A stretch of 64,000 nucleotides of DNA from Streptomyces sp. 549 (GCF_030124175.1 NZ_JASKMT010000001.1:310001-374000); one strand, 5' to 3'; positions 1 through 8,634 are shown, counted from the first letter of the stretch. Notes: generated by a model not told the origin, from the letters alone. Program-made: numbers and translations.

Positions 1-111
1 CGACGAGGCGGTTCTCAAGGACCCAGAAGCCGTTGGCAGGCACGACCTGACCGGCGCCGTGAACGGAAGAACGCCCAGCGCCGCCCTTGCCTGCTGATGG
101 TCAGTGCTCAC
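1..111 (-). pseudogene. Remnant of an Xre-family (Scr1/DUF5753-type) regulator, cut by window edge
   Basis: A GTG start (minus strand, 111) lies 4 bases past the DUF6879 stop. It opens with STDHQQARAALG, which resembles the N-terminus of the Xre regulators that pair with DUF6879 genes. The next residues are VLPFTAPV, which resemble a region far into the C-terminal half of that family. After a one-base frame change near position 48 the reading continues QVVPANGFWVLENRLV, the expected following segment. The helix-turn-helix region is missing, so the sequence shows an internal deletion plus a probable single-C deletion. The family match is from memory of such proteins. The rest of the gene lies outside the window. 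Confidence 0.45.
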
Positions 112-114
112 CGG

Positions 115-717
115 TCACGCACGCTCTTCGGTTCCCGCCACCCGGGCGGCGAACTGGTCGTACGGCACAGCGTGGTGCATCGCCGCGTCGCGGACGATGG
201 CGCATCGAACGACCTCGGCCGGTTCGGTGATCAGCTCGACGTCGAGCATGTTGTCCTCGTCGTCGAAATGCAGACGGGCCACAATCCGTGAGTCGAAGAT
301 CCAGAAGTCCTCAGCGGGCAGAGCGGCACGATCGGCGTCCTCGCGCCACAGGTAGCGGATGTCCTCGCCAGCCGTGGCGTTGTGCCGCGCGTAGTCGAGC
401 TGAAACCGCTGTTCGGTCGTGGGCGGGTTGTCGGCGATGCGGACACGTCCGACGGTCTTGCCCGCGCCCCTCTGGGCTTTGATGTTGACGAACCAGGGCT
501 CGTTGGGATCGTACGGAGACGATCCGGCGGCAAGGAACGCCTGAAAGTCGGGGTCCTGTCGGTCGGACGCGTAGCCGCGCCGCGTCTCCAGTCGCCAGGC
601 GGTGTGGTTGAAGGTCTCGAAGAGACGCCGGAAGGCGGCCCGGTCGACGATCTCCGGCACCCGCTCCATCTCCTTTGGTCCCCAGTTCACGAGCAGTTCG
701 CGCGGCACAGCCACCAC
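115..717 (-). CDS. DUF6879 family protein
   Basis: 200 aa. The C-terminal two thirds match the actinomycete DUF6879 family: a GEDIRYLWRED stretch, then PAEDFWIFDSRIVARLHFDD near residues 133-152, and a tail ending in HHAVPYDQFAARV. These proteins normally sit next to an Xre-family regulator and are thought to form a two-gene regulatory or toxin-antitoxin-like unit; their molecular role is not established. Here the regulator directly downstream looks decayed, so this gene may be an orphan. The start is uncertain. GTG at 717 gives the longest frame, while an internal ATG (669) has a ribosome-site-like AAGGAG directly against it, too close to be ideal. No signal peptide or membrane segment is seen. 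Confidence 0.75.
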   Translation of the reverse strand: MVAVPRELLVNWGPKEMERVPEIVDRAAFRRLFETFNHTAWRLETRRGYASDRQDPDFQAFLAAGSSPYDPNEPWFVNIKAQRGAGKTVGRVRIADNPPTTEQRFQLDYARHNATAGEDIRYLWREDADRAALPAEDFWIFDSRIVARLHFDDEDNMLDVELITEPAEVVRCAIVRDAAMHHAVPYDQFAARVAGTEERA

Positions 718-1015
718 TGCATCGCCAGGCCCGAAGTGCTGGAGTTGTGCGTACCGAGCAAACTATGGAAATCGGCATATCACCGGGTAACTGCCCACTT
801 CTAGCGTCCGGTTCATGAGAGCCACGGAACAGCAGGACGTCGACCCGTTCGTTGGCGTCGGGTCCCTGAGAGCAGCGCCTGCCGAAGCCGCAATCGTCCG
901 CCCTTCCCTGAGGACCGACCCGGATCTCCCTCGACTGCGGCTCGTTGAGCTTGTGGCGTGTGCGCTCCGTCGAAGTCGCCCGCCTGGCTCAGGCACTCCA
1001 GCGAGGGGGCAGAGA
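718..1015. other. Divergent intergenic region, no gene seen
   Basis: About 300 bases separate the DUF6879 start on the minus strand from the small protein on the plus strand. The part next to 717-800 is somewhat less GC-rich and probably carries the outward promoters. An in-frame extension of the downstream gene back to 815 exists but lacks a convincing ribosome site. No structured RNA or repeat was recognised. Confidence 0.4.
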
Positions 1016-1261
1016 ATGAGCGGGCACGGAAAGGCAGCAACGACCCTCAGCCACGGCGCGCTGCCCTACCCTCGCGGAACCCTCGTGGTGGACACGATCT
1101 CGAAGCGAACAGGCCTGCTGGTGGGCGTGATCGAGGAGTGCTTCAAGTCGAACGGCAAGCTGCACAAGAGCCAGGCGTTCATGGTTCCGGAAGGCGGCGG
1201 CATCGAATGGGACGTGCCGTTGGAGCGCGTCCGACCCGTGGAGTCCGAAGCCCAGGCATAG
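1016..1261 (+). CDS. Small conserved hypothetical protein
   Basis: 81 aa from the ATG at 1016, chosen because GAGGGGG stands about 7 bases upstream; the frame is open back to 815 without a better site. The core reads GTLVVDTISKRTG followed by a hydrophobic stretch and then GGGIEWDVPLERVRPV. This resembles small actinomycete proteins in which a GTLVVDTRTGRVG core is followed by GGREWD; those are often found beside Xre/DUF6879 modules. Their function is unknown. The lysine-rich insert (SNGKLHKSQ) between the two conserved parts is unusual. No membrane segment or signal peptide is seen. Confidence 0.6.
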   Translation: MSGHGKAATTLSHGALPYPRGTLVVDTISKRTGLLVGVIEECFKSNGKLHKSQAFMVPEGGGIEWDVPLERVRPVESEAQA

Positions 1262-1416
1262 GCGGCACACGAGACACCCACGTACCGGCCGGGGGACTCA
1301 TGCCGTGCTGGAGCGGTCAGCCAGCCGTCCGATCCCTGCGGAAGGGAGACCGAGCCGGATCGAACCCCAAGCAGGTGTGAGCGGCTCGTCGCCGGCACCT
1401 GCCGGCGGGCGGGCCG
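1262..1416. other. Short convergent gap with a GC hairpin
   Basis: No gene is seen between the small protein and the convergent HAD gene. GCCGGC at 1391-1396 and 1401-1406 can form a 6-bp hairpin with a 4-base loop, a weak bidirectional terminator at best. A tRNA-like stretch (about 1310-1380) was examined and not accepted. Confidence 0.35.
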
Positions 1417-1902
1417 TCAGGTGCGGCCTTCGTGCTGGGCCTGGCGGAGTGAGGCTGCTTCGGGCATCCAGTCGGCGACGACCACCTGGAACCCGGCCTT
1501 GCGGTACTCCGCGCACACCAGGCGGTCGTCGTCGACGACCACCGCGACCGTGCGGCGGGCGGCCAGGCCTTCCAGCAGCGCCGGCTTCGTCACCCGGGCG
1601 GGCCGCCGGTCCCCCTCCCGGCGCATCCACAGCTCACCGGAGGGCAGCCCCTGCTCGGCCAGCCACAGCTCGGTGTCCGCACGGCACCGCTCGGGCCGGC
1701 CGGTGACGTACCCCAGGTCGCACTCGTGCGCCCACTGCTGCGCCAGGGCCACTCCGTCCGCGAGAGGCGGGTCCTGGCGGGCGGCGCGGAAGAACGCGTC
1801 CCAGTCCTTACGGCCCGGCGCCACCAGGTGCAGCCGGTGGCGGGTGTCGCTGAGCGTGCCGTCCAGGTCGAAGACCGCGATGGGCCGAGTCGCTGTTCCC
1901 AT
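1417..1902 (-). CDS. HAD-superfamily phosphatase (PNKP-phosphatase-like)
   Basis: 161 aa. HAD motif I is FDLDGTLSD with the nucleophile and acid/base aspartates at residues 12 and 14. VTGRP supplies motif II, and VVVDDD near residue 116 supplies the motif IV acidic pair. The short cap and the overall order resemble the 3'-phosphatase domain of polynucleotide kinase and related stand-alone phosphatases. The natural substrate cannot be read from sequence. It is a single gene, convergent with 1016-1261 and divergent from fdhD. ATG at 1902 is the only good start. Confidence 0.75.
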   Translation of the reverse strand: MGTATRPIAVFDLDGTLSDTRHRLHLVAPGRKDWDAFFRAARQDPPLADGVALAQQWAHECDLGYVTGRPERCRADTELWLAEQGLPSGELWMRREGDRRPARVTKPALLEGLAARRTVAVVVDDDRLVCAEYRKAGFQVVVADWMPEAASLRQAQHEGRT

Positions 1903-2086
1903 ACGGGCAGCCTACGACGGGCGCGGTCCGCGCACAGCGTGCGCGGGGTGCACAGCGTGCACGGGGTGCGCGGGCCCCGGTCGGCGTGGCGGACAATGGC
2001 AGGCGGGACCCCGGCCCACCGGCCGGGGGCTCCCCGTGGTGCGGTGTCCCGCGCCCCGCACCACCACAGCGCGCAGGAGTGAGGAC

Positions 2087-2935
2087 ATGGGACGGGCCAC
2101 CGACCGCCGCCGCGTCATCCGGGTCCGCGACGGGGTGGTCACCACCCGGCCGGACACGCTGGTCGCGGAGGAGCCGCTGGAGATCCGCCTCAACGGCAGA
2201 CCGCTGGCCATCACCATGCGCACACCGGGTGACGACTTCGCTCTGGCGGCCGGGTTCCTGGTCAGCGAGGGTGTGCTGGGTGCCAGGGACGAGGTGGCCG
2301 GCATCGCCTACTGCGCCGGTGCGACGCAGGACGGCGGCAACTCCTACAACGTGGTGGACGTCCGCCTCGCCGACGGCGTGCCGGTGCCGGACATCTCGCT
2401 GGAACGGCACGTCTACACCACCTCGTCCTGCGGCCTGTGCGGCAAGGCCAGCCTGGACGCGGTCCGGGCCACCGCACGCTGGACCCTGCCCCACGACTTC
2501 CCCCGGCCGGTGACCGCCCGGGTGCTCACCTCGCTGCCGGACCGGCTGCGGGAGGCGCAGCGGGTGTTCGACCGCACCGGCGGCCTGCACGCGGCGGCGC
2601 TGTTCACCCCCGACGGCGAGCTGGTGGACGTGCGGGAGGACGTGGGCCGGCACAACGCCGTCGACAAGCTGGTGGGGCGAGCGCTCCAGCAGGGGCGGCT
2701 GCCGCTGGCCGGGCACGTGCTGCTGGTGTCGGGGCGGGCGTCGTTCGAGTTGGCGCAGAAGGCGGTGACGGCGGGCATCCCGGTGCTGGCTGCGGTCTCC
2801 GCGCCGTCCTCGCTCGCCGTCGACCTGGCGGCGGAGACCGGCCTCACCCTCGTCGGATTCCTGCGCGGCGCGTCGATGAACGTGTACAGCGGGGAGCACC
2901 GCCTCGACCTGTCCGGGGCAGACGCGGAGGGCTGA
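2087..2935 (+). CDS. fdhD: Formate dehydrogenase accessory sulfurtransferase FdhD
   Basis: 282 aa. FdhD carries sulfur from a cysteine desulfurase to the bis-MGD molybdenum cofactor of formate dehydrogenase and related enzymes. The sulfur-transfer motif SSCGLCGK has both cysteines (115 and 118). GDDFALAAGFL, REDVGRHNAVDKL and SGRASFELAQKA are other conserved family blocks. ATG at 2087 follows GAGG at close range. No formate dehydrogenase gene is in the window, so the client enzyme is encoded elsewhere. The molybdenum oxidoreductase at 13725 is of the sulfite-oxidase type and is not expected to need FdhD. Confidence 0.95.
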   Translation: MGRATDRRRVIRVRDGVVTTRPDTLVAEEPLEIRLNGRPLAITMRTPGDDFALAAGFLVSEGVLGARDEVAGIAYCAGATQDGGNSYNVVDVRLADGVPVPDISLERHVYTTSSCGLCGKASLDAVRATARWTLPHDFPRPVTARVLTSLPDRLREAQRVFDRTGGLHAAALFTPDGELVDVREDVGRHNAVDKLVGRALQQGRLPLAGHVLLVSGRASFELAQKAVTAGIPVLAAVSAPSSLAVDLAAETGLTLVGFLRGASMNVYSGEHRLDLSGADAEG

Positions 2936-2945
2936 GGCCCGGCCG

Positions 2946-2963
2946 CCGTCCGCCGGCGGACGG
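2946..2963. terminator. Bidirectional hairpin between convergent genes
   Basis: A perfect 18-base palindrome (9-bp arms, CCGTCCGCC and its complement) lies between the stops of fdhD (plus) and the symporter gene (minus). It has no U-tract, as is usual in Streptomyces terminators. Confidence 0.5.
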
Positions 2964-2970
2964 GGGCGGG

Positions 2971-4005
2971 TCAGGTGCTGCCGGGGCCGTCCCGGGGCGG
3001 CGGGTCCTGCGGGTCGTCGCCCGCCTCCCCTTCCTCCGCGGCCTGCTCCCGCTCGGCGCGGCGGCCCAGGCGGCGGGCGATCACCGCGCACACCATGAGC
3101 TGCATCTGGTGGAAGAGCATCAGCGGCAGCACGGCGAGCGAGGCCTGCGCGCCGAACAGGACCGCCGCCATCGGCAGCCCGGCGGCCAGGGACTTCTTCG
3201 ACCCGGCGAAGAGCACCGTCACCCGGTCGGCGCGGTCGAAGCGAAGTGCCCGCGACCCGTAGGCGGTGAGCAGCAGCATGACGGTCAGCAGCACCGCCTC
3301 CGCACCGAACAGCCCGGCGAGGCGCCACGGCGAGATCCGCTCCCAGACGCCTTCCGTCATGCCCTGGCTGAACGCGGTGTACACCACCAGCAGGATCGCG
3401 CCGCGGTCCACCAGCGACAGCGCCGCGCGGTGCCGGGTGACGAAGGCGCCGATCCAGCGCCGCAGCAGTTGCCCGGCCAGGAAGGGCAGCAGCAGCTGGC
3501 TTCCGATCCCCAGCAGGCTCTCCGCGGAGAAGCCCGCGCCGGAGGCGATGAACAGGCCGGCCAGCAGCGGTGTGAGCACGATGCCCAGCAGACTGGAGTA
3601 GGTGCCCGCACAGATCGCCGCCGGGACGTTGCCTCGGGCCATCGAGGTGAACGCGATCGACGACTGCACAGTGGACGGCACGATGCACAGGAACAGCAGC
3701 CCGTGCCACAACTCCTCGGTCAGCACGTGCGGCACCAGGCCGCGAGCGGCCAGGCCCAGCAGCGGGAAGACGAGGAACGTGCAGGCCACGACGGTCAGGT
3801 GCAGCCGCCAGTGCCGCAGTCCGTCAACCGTCTCCCGGGTGGAGAGCCGGGCGCCGTAGAGGAAGAACAGCAGCCCGATGGCGATCTTCGACGACACCGA
3901 GACCGCCTCGGCGGCGGGACCTGACGCGGGCAGCAGCGCGGCCAGTGCCACCGTCGCCACGAGCAGTACCAGGAACGGGTCGACGAAGCGGGTGAGGCGG
4001 CGCAT
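2971..4005 (-). CDS. Bile acid:sodium symporter family transporter
   Basis: 344 aa with about nine to ten hydrophobic segments. The early GLLFFLYGARLS block, the LCIVPSTVQSSIAFTSMARGN block (two conserved crossing helices with the PS/T break) and the later FAGSKKSLAAGLPMA block match the SLC10A7/YocS-like branch of the bile-acid symporter superfamily. Members move organic anions with sodium, but the substrate cannot be inferred here. The last 30 residues are charged and cytoplasmic. It is transcribed alone, convergent with fdhD. A second, more ACR3-like member of the same superfamily is at 51111. Confidence 0.85.
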   Translation of the reverse strand: MRRLTRFVDPFLVLLVATVALAALLPASGPAAEAVSVSSKIAIGLLFFLYGARLSTRETVDGLRHWRLHLTVVACTFLVFPLLGLAARGLVPHVLTEELWHGLLFLCIVPSTVQSSIAFTSMARGNVPAAICAGTYSSLLGIVLTPLLAGLFIASGAGFSAESLLGIGSQLLLPFLAGQLLRRWIGAFVTRHRAALSLVDRGAILLVVYTAFSQGMTEGVWERISPWRLAGLFGAEAVLLTVMLLLTAYGSRALRFDRADRVTVLFAGSKKSLAAGLPMAAVLFGAQASLAVLPLMLFHQMQLMVCAVIARRLGRRAEREQAAEEGEAGDDPQDPPPRDGPGST

Positions 4006-4211
4006 GGGCCCACTGAATCACGGCCGCTTACCGCTCCCGGCGGCACTCCCCCGCCACGGCGGCCACGCCCCCGGCCGCCCCCGGCCGCCGTCGCCCGCTG
4101 ACTGACCTGCGGCGGATCGCCTTCCTCAACTCCCGCCGCATCGGGTAGCGTCGCCACTCTGGGTCAGGCGCGCCGCACTCACGGCACACGGCACACGGAA
4201 GGGGGCGGCTG

Positions 4212-6038
4212 TTGCGTGAACTGACCGTCCCCGCACTGGTGACGGCTCCCCAGGCGGGTGGCCTGGCGGACGCCGTCTTCGAGCGCGGCACGGCCGAGCC
4301 CGACCGGGTGGTGCTCTCCCGGAAGGACGACGGCGGCGTGTGGCGGGACGTCACGGCCGCCCGTTTCCGCGACGAGGTGCTGGCGCTGGCCAGGGGGCTG
4401 CTGGCCGAGGGGGTGCGCTTCGGCGACCGGGTCGCGCTCATGTCGCGCACCCGTTACGAGTGGACGCTGTTCGACTTCGCGCTGTGGGCCGTGGGCGCGC
4501 AGGTCGTGCCGGTGTACCCGACGGCGTCCGCCGAACAGGTGCAGTGGATGCTGCAGGACTCCGAGGTCTCGGCGGCGGTGGTGGAGCACGAGGACCACGC
4601 GATGACCGTCGGTTCGGTGATCCACCGGCTGCCGCTGCTGAAGCGGCTGTGGCAGCTCGACGCGGGGGCCGAGCGGCAGCTGGTCCAGGCCGGTGCGCAG
4701 GTGGACGACGACGTGGTGCACAGGCACCGGATGGCGATCACCCCGGACAGCGTCGCCACCATCGTCTACACCTCGGGCACCCTGGGCCGCCCCAAGGGCT
4801 GCGTGCTGACGCACGCCAACTTCATGGCCGAGTGCGACAACATCGTGGAGCGGTACCAGCCGGTGTTCCGGGCGGGCGGCGGGGAACCGCCGTGCACGCT
4901 GCTGTTCCTGCCGCTGGCGCACGTCTTCGGCCGCATGGTTGAGGTGGCGGGTGTGCGGCACGGGGTGCGGATGGGCCACCAGCCGGACATGACGGCGACG
5001 GCGCTGCTGCCGGACTTCGCCACCTTCCGGCCGACGTTCGTGCTGGCCGTGCCGTACCTCTTCGAGCGCATCTACCAGGCCGCACGCCGCCGGGCGGAGA
5101 CCGAGGGGCGGCTGGCGGCCTTCGACCGGGCCGCGGACGTGGCGGTGCGGTACGCCGAGGCGGTGGAGGACCGGGCGTTCGGCACCGGCCCCGGCCCGGG
5201 GCCCGCGCTGCGGGTGCAGCACCAGGTGTTCGACCGGCTGGTGTACGGCAGGCTGCGGGCCTCGATGGGCGGCCGGTGCCGCTACGCGATGTCCGGCGGC
5301 TCGGCCATGGATCGCCGGCTGGGCCTGTTCTTCGACGGCGCCGGGCTGCGCATCCACGAGGGTTACGGGCTGACCGAGACGACGGCGGCCTCGGTCGCCA
5401 ACCCGCCCGAGCAGCCGCGGTTCGGCACCGTCGGGCGACCGATCCCGGGGACGGCGGTGCGGATCGCGGAGGACGGGGAGATCTGGCTGCGCGGCCGGCA
5501 GGTGTTCCAGGGCTACCACAACCATCCGGCGGCGACCGCGGACGTGCTGCGGGACGGCTGGCTGGCCACCGGCGACCTGGGCGCACTGGACGACGACGGG
5601 TATCTGACGATCACCGGGCGCAAGAAGGAGATCCTGGTGACGTCGAGCGGCAAGAGCCTCTCCCCCACCGTCCTGGAGGAGCGGGTCCGCGACCATCCGC
5701 TGGTGGACCGGTGCCTGGTCGTGGGCAACGACCGCCCCTACGTGGCGGCGCTGGTCACCCTGGACTCCGACGCGGTGGAGCACTGGCTCGCGATGCGCCA
5801 CAAGCCGGAGCTGTCGCTGTCGGAACTGGTCAGGGACTCCGATCTGGAGGCGGAGATCCGGCGTGCCGTGGTCGCCGCGAACACCCGGGTGTCCCAGGCG
5901 GAGGCCATCCGCACCTTCCGGATACTGGGCGTGCGCTTCACCGAGGAGCAGGGGCTGCTGACCCCTTCGCTGAAGCTGAAGCGGCGGGCCGTGGAGAAGG
6001 CCTACTCCGCCGAGATCGAGGCGCTGTACCGCACGTGA
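4212..6038 (+). CDS. Long-chain acyl-CoA synthetase (AMP-forming, FadD15-like)
   Basis: 608 aa. It activates fatty acids with ATP and CoA. Adenylation motifs occur in order: YTSGTLGRPKG (P-loop, about 187-197), GYGLTETT (A5), TGDLG (A7), GRKKEILV (A8 hinge), and the C-terminal PSLKLKRRAV carrying the catalytic lysine. Length fits bacterial FadD15-type ligases. The start is TTG at 4212, preceded by AAGGGGGCG at 4199-4207; no in-frame ATG gives the conserved N-terminus. It is a single gene, and a 7-bp hairpin (6046-6064) follows the stop. Confidence 0.9.
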   Translation: MRELTVPALVTAPQAGGLADAVFERGTAEPDRVVLSRKDDGGVWRDVTAARFRDEVLALARGLLAEGVRFGDRVALMSRTRYEWTLFDFALWAVGAQVVPVYPTASAEQVQWMLQDSEVSAAVVEHEDHAMTVGSVIHRLPLLKRLWQLDAGAERQLVQAGAQVDDDVVHRHRMAITPDSVATIVYTSGTLGRPKGCVLTHANFMAECDNIVERYQPVFRAGGGEPPCTLLFLPLAHVFGRMVEVAGVRHGVRMGHQPDMTATALLPDFATFRPTFVLAVPYLFERIYQAARRRAETEGRLAAFDRAADVAVRYAEAVEDRAFGTGPGPGPALRVQHQVFDRLVYGRLRASMGGRCRYAMSGGSAMDRRLGLFFDGAGLRIHEGYGLTETTAASVANPPEQPRFGTVGRPIPGTAVRIAEDGEIWLRGRQVFQGYHNHPAATADVLRDGWLATGDLGALDDDGYLTITGRKKEILVTSSGKSLSPTVLEERVRDHPLVDRCLVVGNDRPYVAALVTLDSDAVEHWLAMRHKPELSLSELVRDSDLEAEIRRAVVAANTRVSQAEAIRTFRILGVRFTEEQGLLTPSLKLKRRAVEKAYSAEIEALYRT

Positions 6039-6045
6039 GAGTGGC

Positions 6046-6064
6046 CCGTCACCGCGCGTGACGG
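6046..6064 (+). terminator. Weak hairpin after acyl-CoA synthetase
   Basis: CCGTCAC and GTGACGG arms (7 bp) enclose a 5-base loop just after the stop at 6038. Confidence 0.4.
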
Positions 6065-6156
6065 CTGCCGGACGGCTTTGTGGGAATGCGTACCACGGCG
6101 TGATCGTTGACGCTGAAGGAACCCATGACCGCGAACGACGTTAGGACCCTCCGCTC

Positions 6157-6984
6157 GTGAGCAACGTCCCCAACATCACTCTCAACAACGGTGTGGCGAT
6201 GCCGCAGCTCGGCTTCGGCGTGTGGCAGGTGCCGGACGACGAGGCCACCGCCGCCGTCGGGCAGGCCATCGAAGCGGGCTACCGCAGCATCGACACGGCG
6301 TCCATCTACGGCAACGAGACGGGTACCGGCAAGGCCGTCGCCGAGTCCGGGCTGCCGCGCGAAGAGCTGTTCGTCACCACCAAGCTGTGGAACGACGACC
6401 AGGGCTACGACAGCACACTGCGGGCCTTCGACGCCTCCCTCGGGCGGCTCGGCCTGGAGTACGTCGACCTCTACCTGATCCACTGGCCGCTGCCGACGCA
6501 GGACCGTTTCGTCGACACCTGGCGGGCCTTCGAGCGGCTCTACGCCGACGGCCGGGTCAAGGCCATCGGCGTCTCCAACTTCCAGCCCGCCCACCTGCAG
6601 CGGCTGCTCGACGAGACCTCCGTGGTCCCGGCCCTCAACCAGGTCGAGCTGCACCCCCAGCTCCAGCAGGACCAGCTGCGCACCTTCCACTCGGCGCACG
6701 GCATCGCCACCGAGGCGTGGTCGCCGCTGGGGCAGGGCAAGGACATCCTCACCGACCCGCAGGTCACCGCGGTCGCCGAGAAGCACGGCAGGACCCCGGC
6801 GCAGGTGATCCTTCGCTGGCACCTCCAGCTGGGCAACGTGGTCATCCCCAAGTCGGTGACCCCGTCGCGCATCAAGGAGAACATCGACGTGTTCGGCTTC
6901 GAGCTGGACACCACCGACCTGTCCGCCCTGTCCTCCCTGAACACCGGCACCCGTCTGGGCCCCGACCCCGACACCATGGGCTGA
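6157..6984 (+). CDS. Aldo/keto reductase
   Basis: 275 aa, the length of the AKR5-type 2,5-diketo-D-gluconate reductase family. The catalytic tetrad is intact: Asp46 (SIDTA), Tyr51 (IYGNE), Lys76 (TTKLW) and His109 (IHWP). The NADPH-binding stretch VIPKSVTPSRIKEN is near the C-terminus. It reduces aldehydes or ketones with NADPH; the physiological substrate is unknown. The start is GTG at 6157. It stands alone and is closed by a strong terminator at 7031-7072. Confidence 0.92.
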   Translation: MSNVPNITLNNGVAMPQLGFGVWQVPDDEATAAVGQAIEAGYRSIDTASIYGNETGTGKAVAESGLPREELFVTTKLWNDDQGYDSTLRAFDASLGRLGLEYVDLYLIHWPLPTQDRFVDTWRAFERLYADGRVKAIGVSNFQPAHLQRLLDETSVVPALNQVELHPQLQQDQLRTFHSAHGIATEAWSPLGQGKDILTDPQVTAVAEKHGRTPAQVILRWHLQLGNVVIPKSVTPSRIKENIDVFGFELDTTDLSALSSLNTGTRLGPDPDTMG

Positions 6985-7030
6985 GCCGGTCCGCATGAGC
7001 TGATGCCTCCCGTCCGCCGACGCGGACCAC

Positions 7031-7072
7031 CACGACGCGCCGCGTCCCGAACCGGGGACGCGGCGCGTCGTG
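7031..7072 (+). terminator. Strong hairpin terminator, 18-bp perfect stem
   Basis: Arms 7031-7048 and 7055-7072 are exact reverse complements with a 6-base loop. It separates the aldo/keto reductase from the sigK unit. Confidence 0.85.
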
Positions 7073-7093
7073 CGTGGAAAATCCAAGGCGCGA

Positions 7094-7122
7094 CCAATCC
7101 GGCAGCCGCCGGGTTACGAACT
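7094..7122 (+). promoter_or_regulatory. Candidate SigK-type ECF promoter
   Basis: CCAATCC (7094-7100), a 16-base spacer and CGAACT (7117-7122) resemble the CCATCC / CCGAAT elements known for SigK in mycobacteria. It lies about 100 bases before the sigK start and just after a terminator. This is the place an autoregulated ECF promoter would be. Inference only. Confidence 0.4.
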
Positions 7123-7220
7123 GCTCGTGCAAGCAAGCAACGGGAGGCAGACATGGTGTGCGGCCGTACGCGGGGCCCGCGCGGGCCCTGGACCCACTCG
7201 TCCGACGGGGGCAGCGCCGG

Positions 7221-7805
7221 ATGAGAGAGGTCGTGCACATCACGGGACCCGCCGGAGCGGAGCCCGACCTGCAGGAACTCATGGCCCAGGTCGCCCGGGG
7301 TGACGCCGACGCCTTCGCGTCGGTCTACGACCGGGTGTGCGGTCCGGTGCTCGGCCTGGTGCGCAGCGTGCTGCGCGACCCCGCGCAGGCCGAGGAGGTC
7401 GCCCAGGAGGTGCTGGTGGAGGTCTGGCGCCTCGCCGCGCACTTCCAGCCCGACAAGGGCAGCGCCATGGGCTGGGTGATGACGCTGGCGCACCGCAGGG
7501 CGGTGGACCGGGTCAGGTCCGCGCAGGCGGCCACCGACCGGGAGCACCGTGCGGCGCTGCTGGACCGCACCCCGGCGTTCGACGAGGTCACCGAACAGGT
7601 GGAGGCGCAGCTGGAACGTGAACAGGTCCGCCGCTGCCTGCGTACCCTCACCGAGCTCCAACGCCAGTCGGTGACGCTGGCGTACTACCGAGGTCTGACG
7701 TACCGGGAGGTCGCCGATCTGCTGGCGATCCCGCTGGGCACGGTCAAGACCCGGCTGCGCGACGGACTCATTCGGCTTCGGGACTGCTTGGGGGTGAGCG
7801 CATGA
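7221..7805 (+). CDS. sigK: ECF RNA polymerase sigma factor SigK
   Basis: 194 aa. Region 2 (VYDRVCGPVLGLVRSVLRDPAQAEEVAQEVLVEVW, read in parts) and the WVMTLAHRRAVDRVR segment are typical of the ECF19/SigK group. The C-terminal region 4 contains LTYREVADLLAIPLGTVKTRLRDGL, a helix-turn-helix for the -35 element. ATG at 7221 is preferred; the frame extends upstream but no homologous residues lie there. The stop overlaps the rskA start as ATGA, so the two are translationally coupled. The product is held inactive at the membrane by RskA until a signal triggers release. Confidence 0.92.
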   Translation: MREVVHITGPAGAEPDLQELMAQVARGDADAFASVYDRVCGPVLGLVRSVLRDPAQAEEVAQEVLVEVWRLAAHFQPDKGSAMGWVMTLAHRRAVDRVRSAQAATDREHRAALLDRTPAFDEVTEQVEAQLEREQVRRCLRTLTELQRQSVTLAYYRGLTYREVADLLAIPLGTVKTRLRDGLIRLRDCLGVSA

Positions 7806-8557
7806 ACACCGCCGACCTGCACACGTTGACGGGCGCCTACGCGGTGCACGCGCTGTCCACATCGGAACGGGAGGAGTTCGAACGCCACCTGGCCGCCTGC
7901 ACCTCCTGCACGCAGGAGGTGGGCGAGCTGACGGAGACCGCTGAGCGGCTGGGCCGCGCGGTCGCCGTGGCGCCGCCACCGGAGCTGCGGCAGCGGGTGC
8001 TGCGGCAGGTCACCACCGTGCGTCAGGAACCGCCGCGGCCGTCCGGCGGGGCGTCCGCCGTGGGGCCGGGACGGCGGGTCCGTGCGGTGCCGCGCTTCCT
8101 GCTGGCGGCGTGCCTGGCGGTGGCCGCGGCGTTCGGCGGGGTCGCCGCCTGGCAGTACCAGTCGGCGCAGGACGCCCGGCAGCAGGCGCGGCAGGCCGAG
8201 CAGCGCACCGAGGAGCTGGCGGGCGTGCTGGCCGCCCCGGACGCCCGAATGCGCAGCGACCGGTTGTCCGACGGCGCGACGGTGACGGTGGTCGTCTCCG
8301 CCGAGCGCGACCGGGCGGCGTTCCTCGCCTCCGGCATGCCCGAGCCGCCGAGCGGCAAGGTCTACCAGCTCTGGTTCGACGACGGTGGCACGATGCGCCC
8401 GGCAGGTCTGATGCCGTCGGCCGCATCCGGCGAGGCGGTTCTGCTGGAAGGGAAGGTGGGGGACGCCTCGGGCATGGGCGTCACCGTGGAGCCGGCGGGC
8501 GGTTCGCCGCAGCCGACCTCACAGCCGCTGGCCGTCATGGAGTTCCCCGCCGCCTGA
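7802..8557 (+). CDS. rskA: Anti-sigma-K factor RskA
   Basis: 251 aa. The N-terminal cytoplasmic domain carries the zinc anti-sigma motif (His29, Cys33, Cys36 in ERHLAACTSC). One transmembrane helix spans about 99-117. The extracytoplasmic domain ends in the RskA fold signature (VYQLWFDDGG, GLMPSA). The Ala/Gln-rich stretch after the membrane segment probably forms a short coiled coil. It binds SigK at the membrane and is expected to be cleaved by regulated proteolysis. The ATGA overlap with sigK fixes the start. Confidence 0.92.
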   Translation: MNTADLHTLTGAYAVHALSTSEREEFERHLAACTSCTQEVGELTETAERLGRAVAVAPPPELRQRVLRQVTTVRQEPPRPSGGASAVGPGRRVRAVPRFLLAACLAVAAAFGGVAAWQYQSAQDARQQARQAEQRTEELAGVLAAPDARMRSDRLSDGATVTVVVSAERDRAAFLASGMPEPPSGKVYQLWFDDGGTMRPAGLMPSAASGEAVLLEGKVGDASGMGVTVEPAGGSPQPTSQPLAVMEFPAA

Positions 8558-8634
8558 CCGAGGTCCGGCGCCCGGCAGGCGCGCCGGACGGGCCGGGGGT
8601 GCACCGACCGCCAGCGAGCACAGGAGTCAAGTCC

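Noticed and set aside
1305..1385. tRNA-like stretch (a GATCGAACCCC sequence resembling a T-loop)
   Set aside because: No 7-bp acceptor stem or 5-bp anticodon stem could be folded around it, and the T-stem does not pair.
1808..3709. 633-aa open frame antisense to fdhD and the symporter
   Set aside because: It runs through the opposite strand of well-recognised genes; composition is Arg/Pro/Gly-rich noise from high GC. The same applies to other long shadows such as 4179-5801, 8362-9891, 10496-12730 and 18612-21551.
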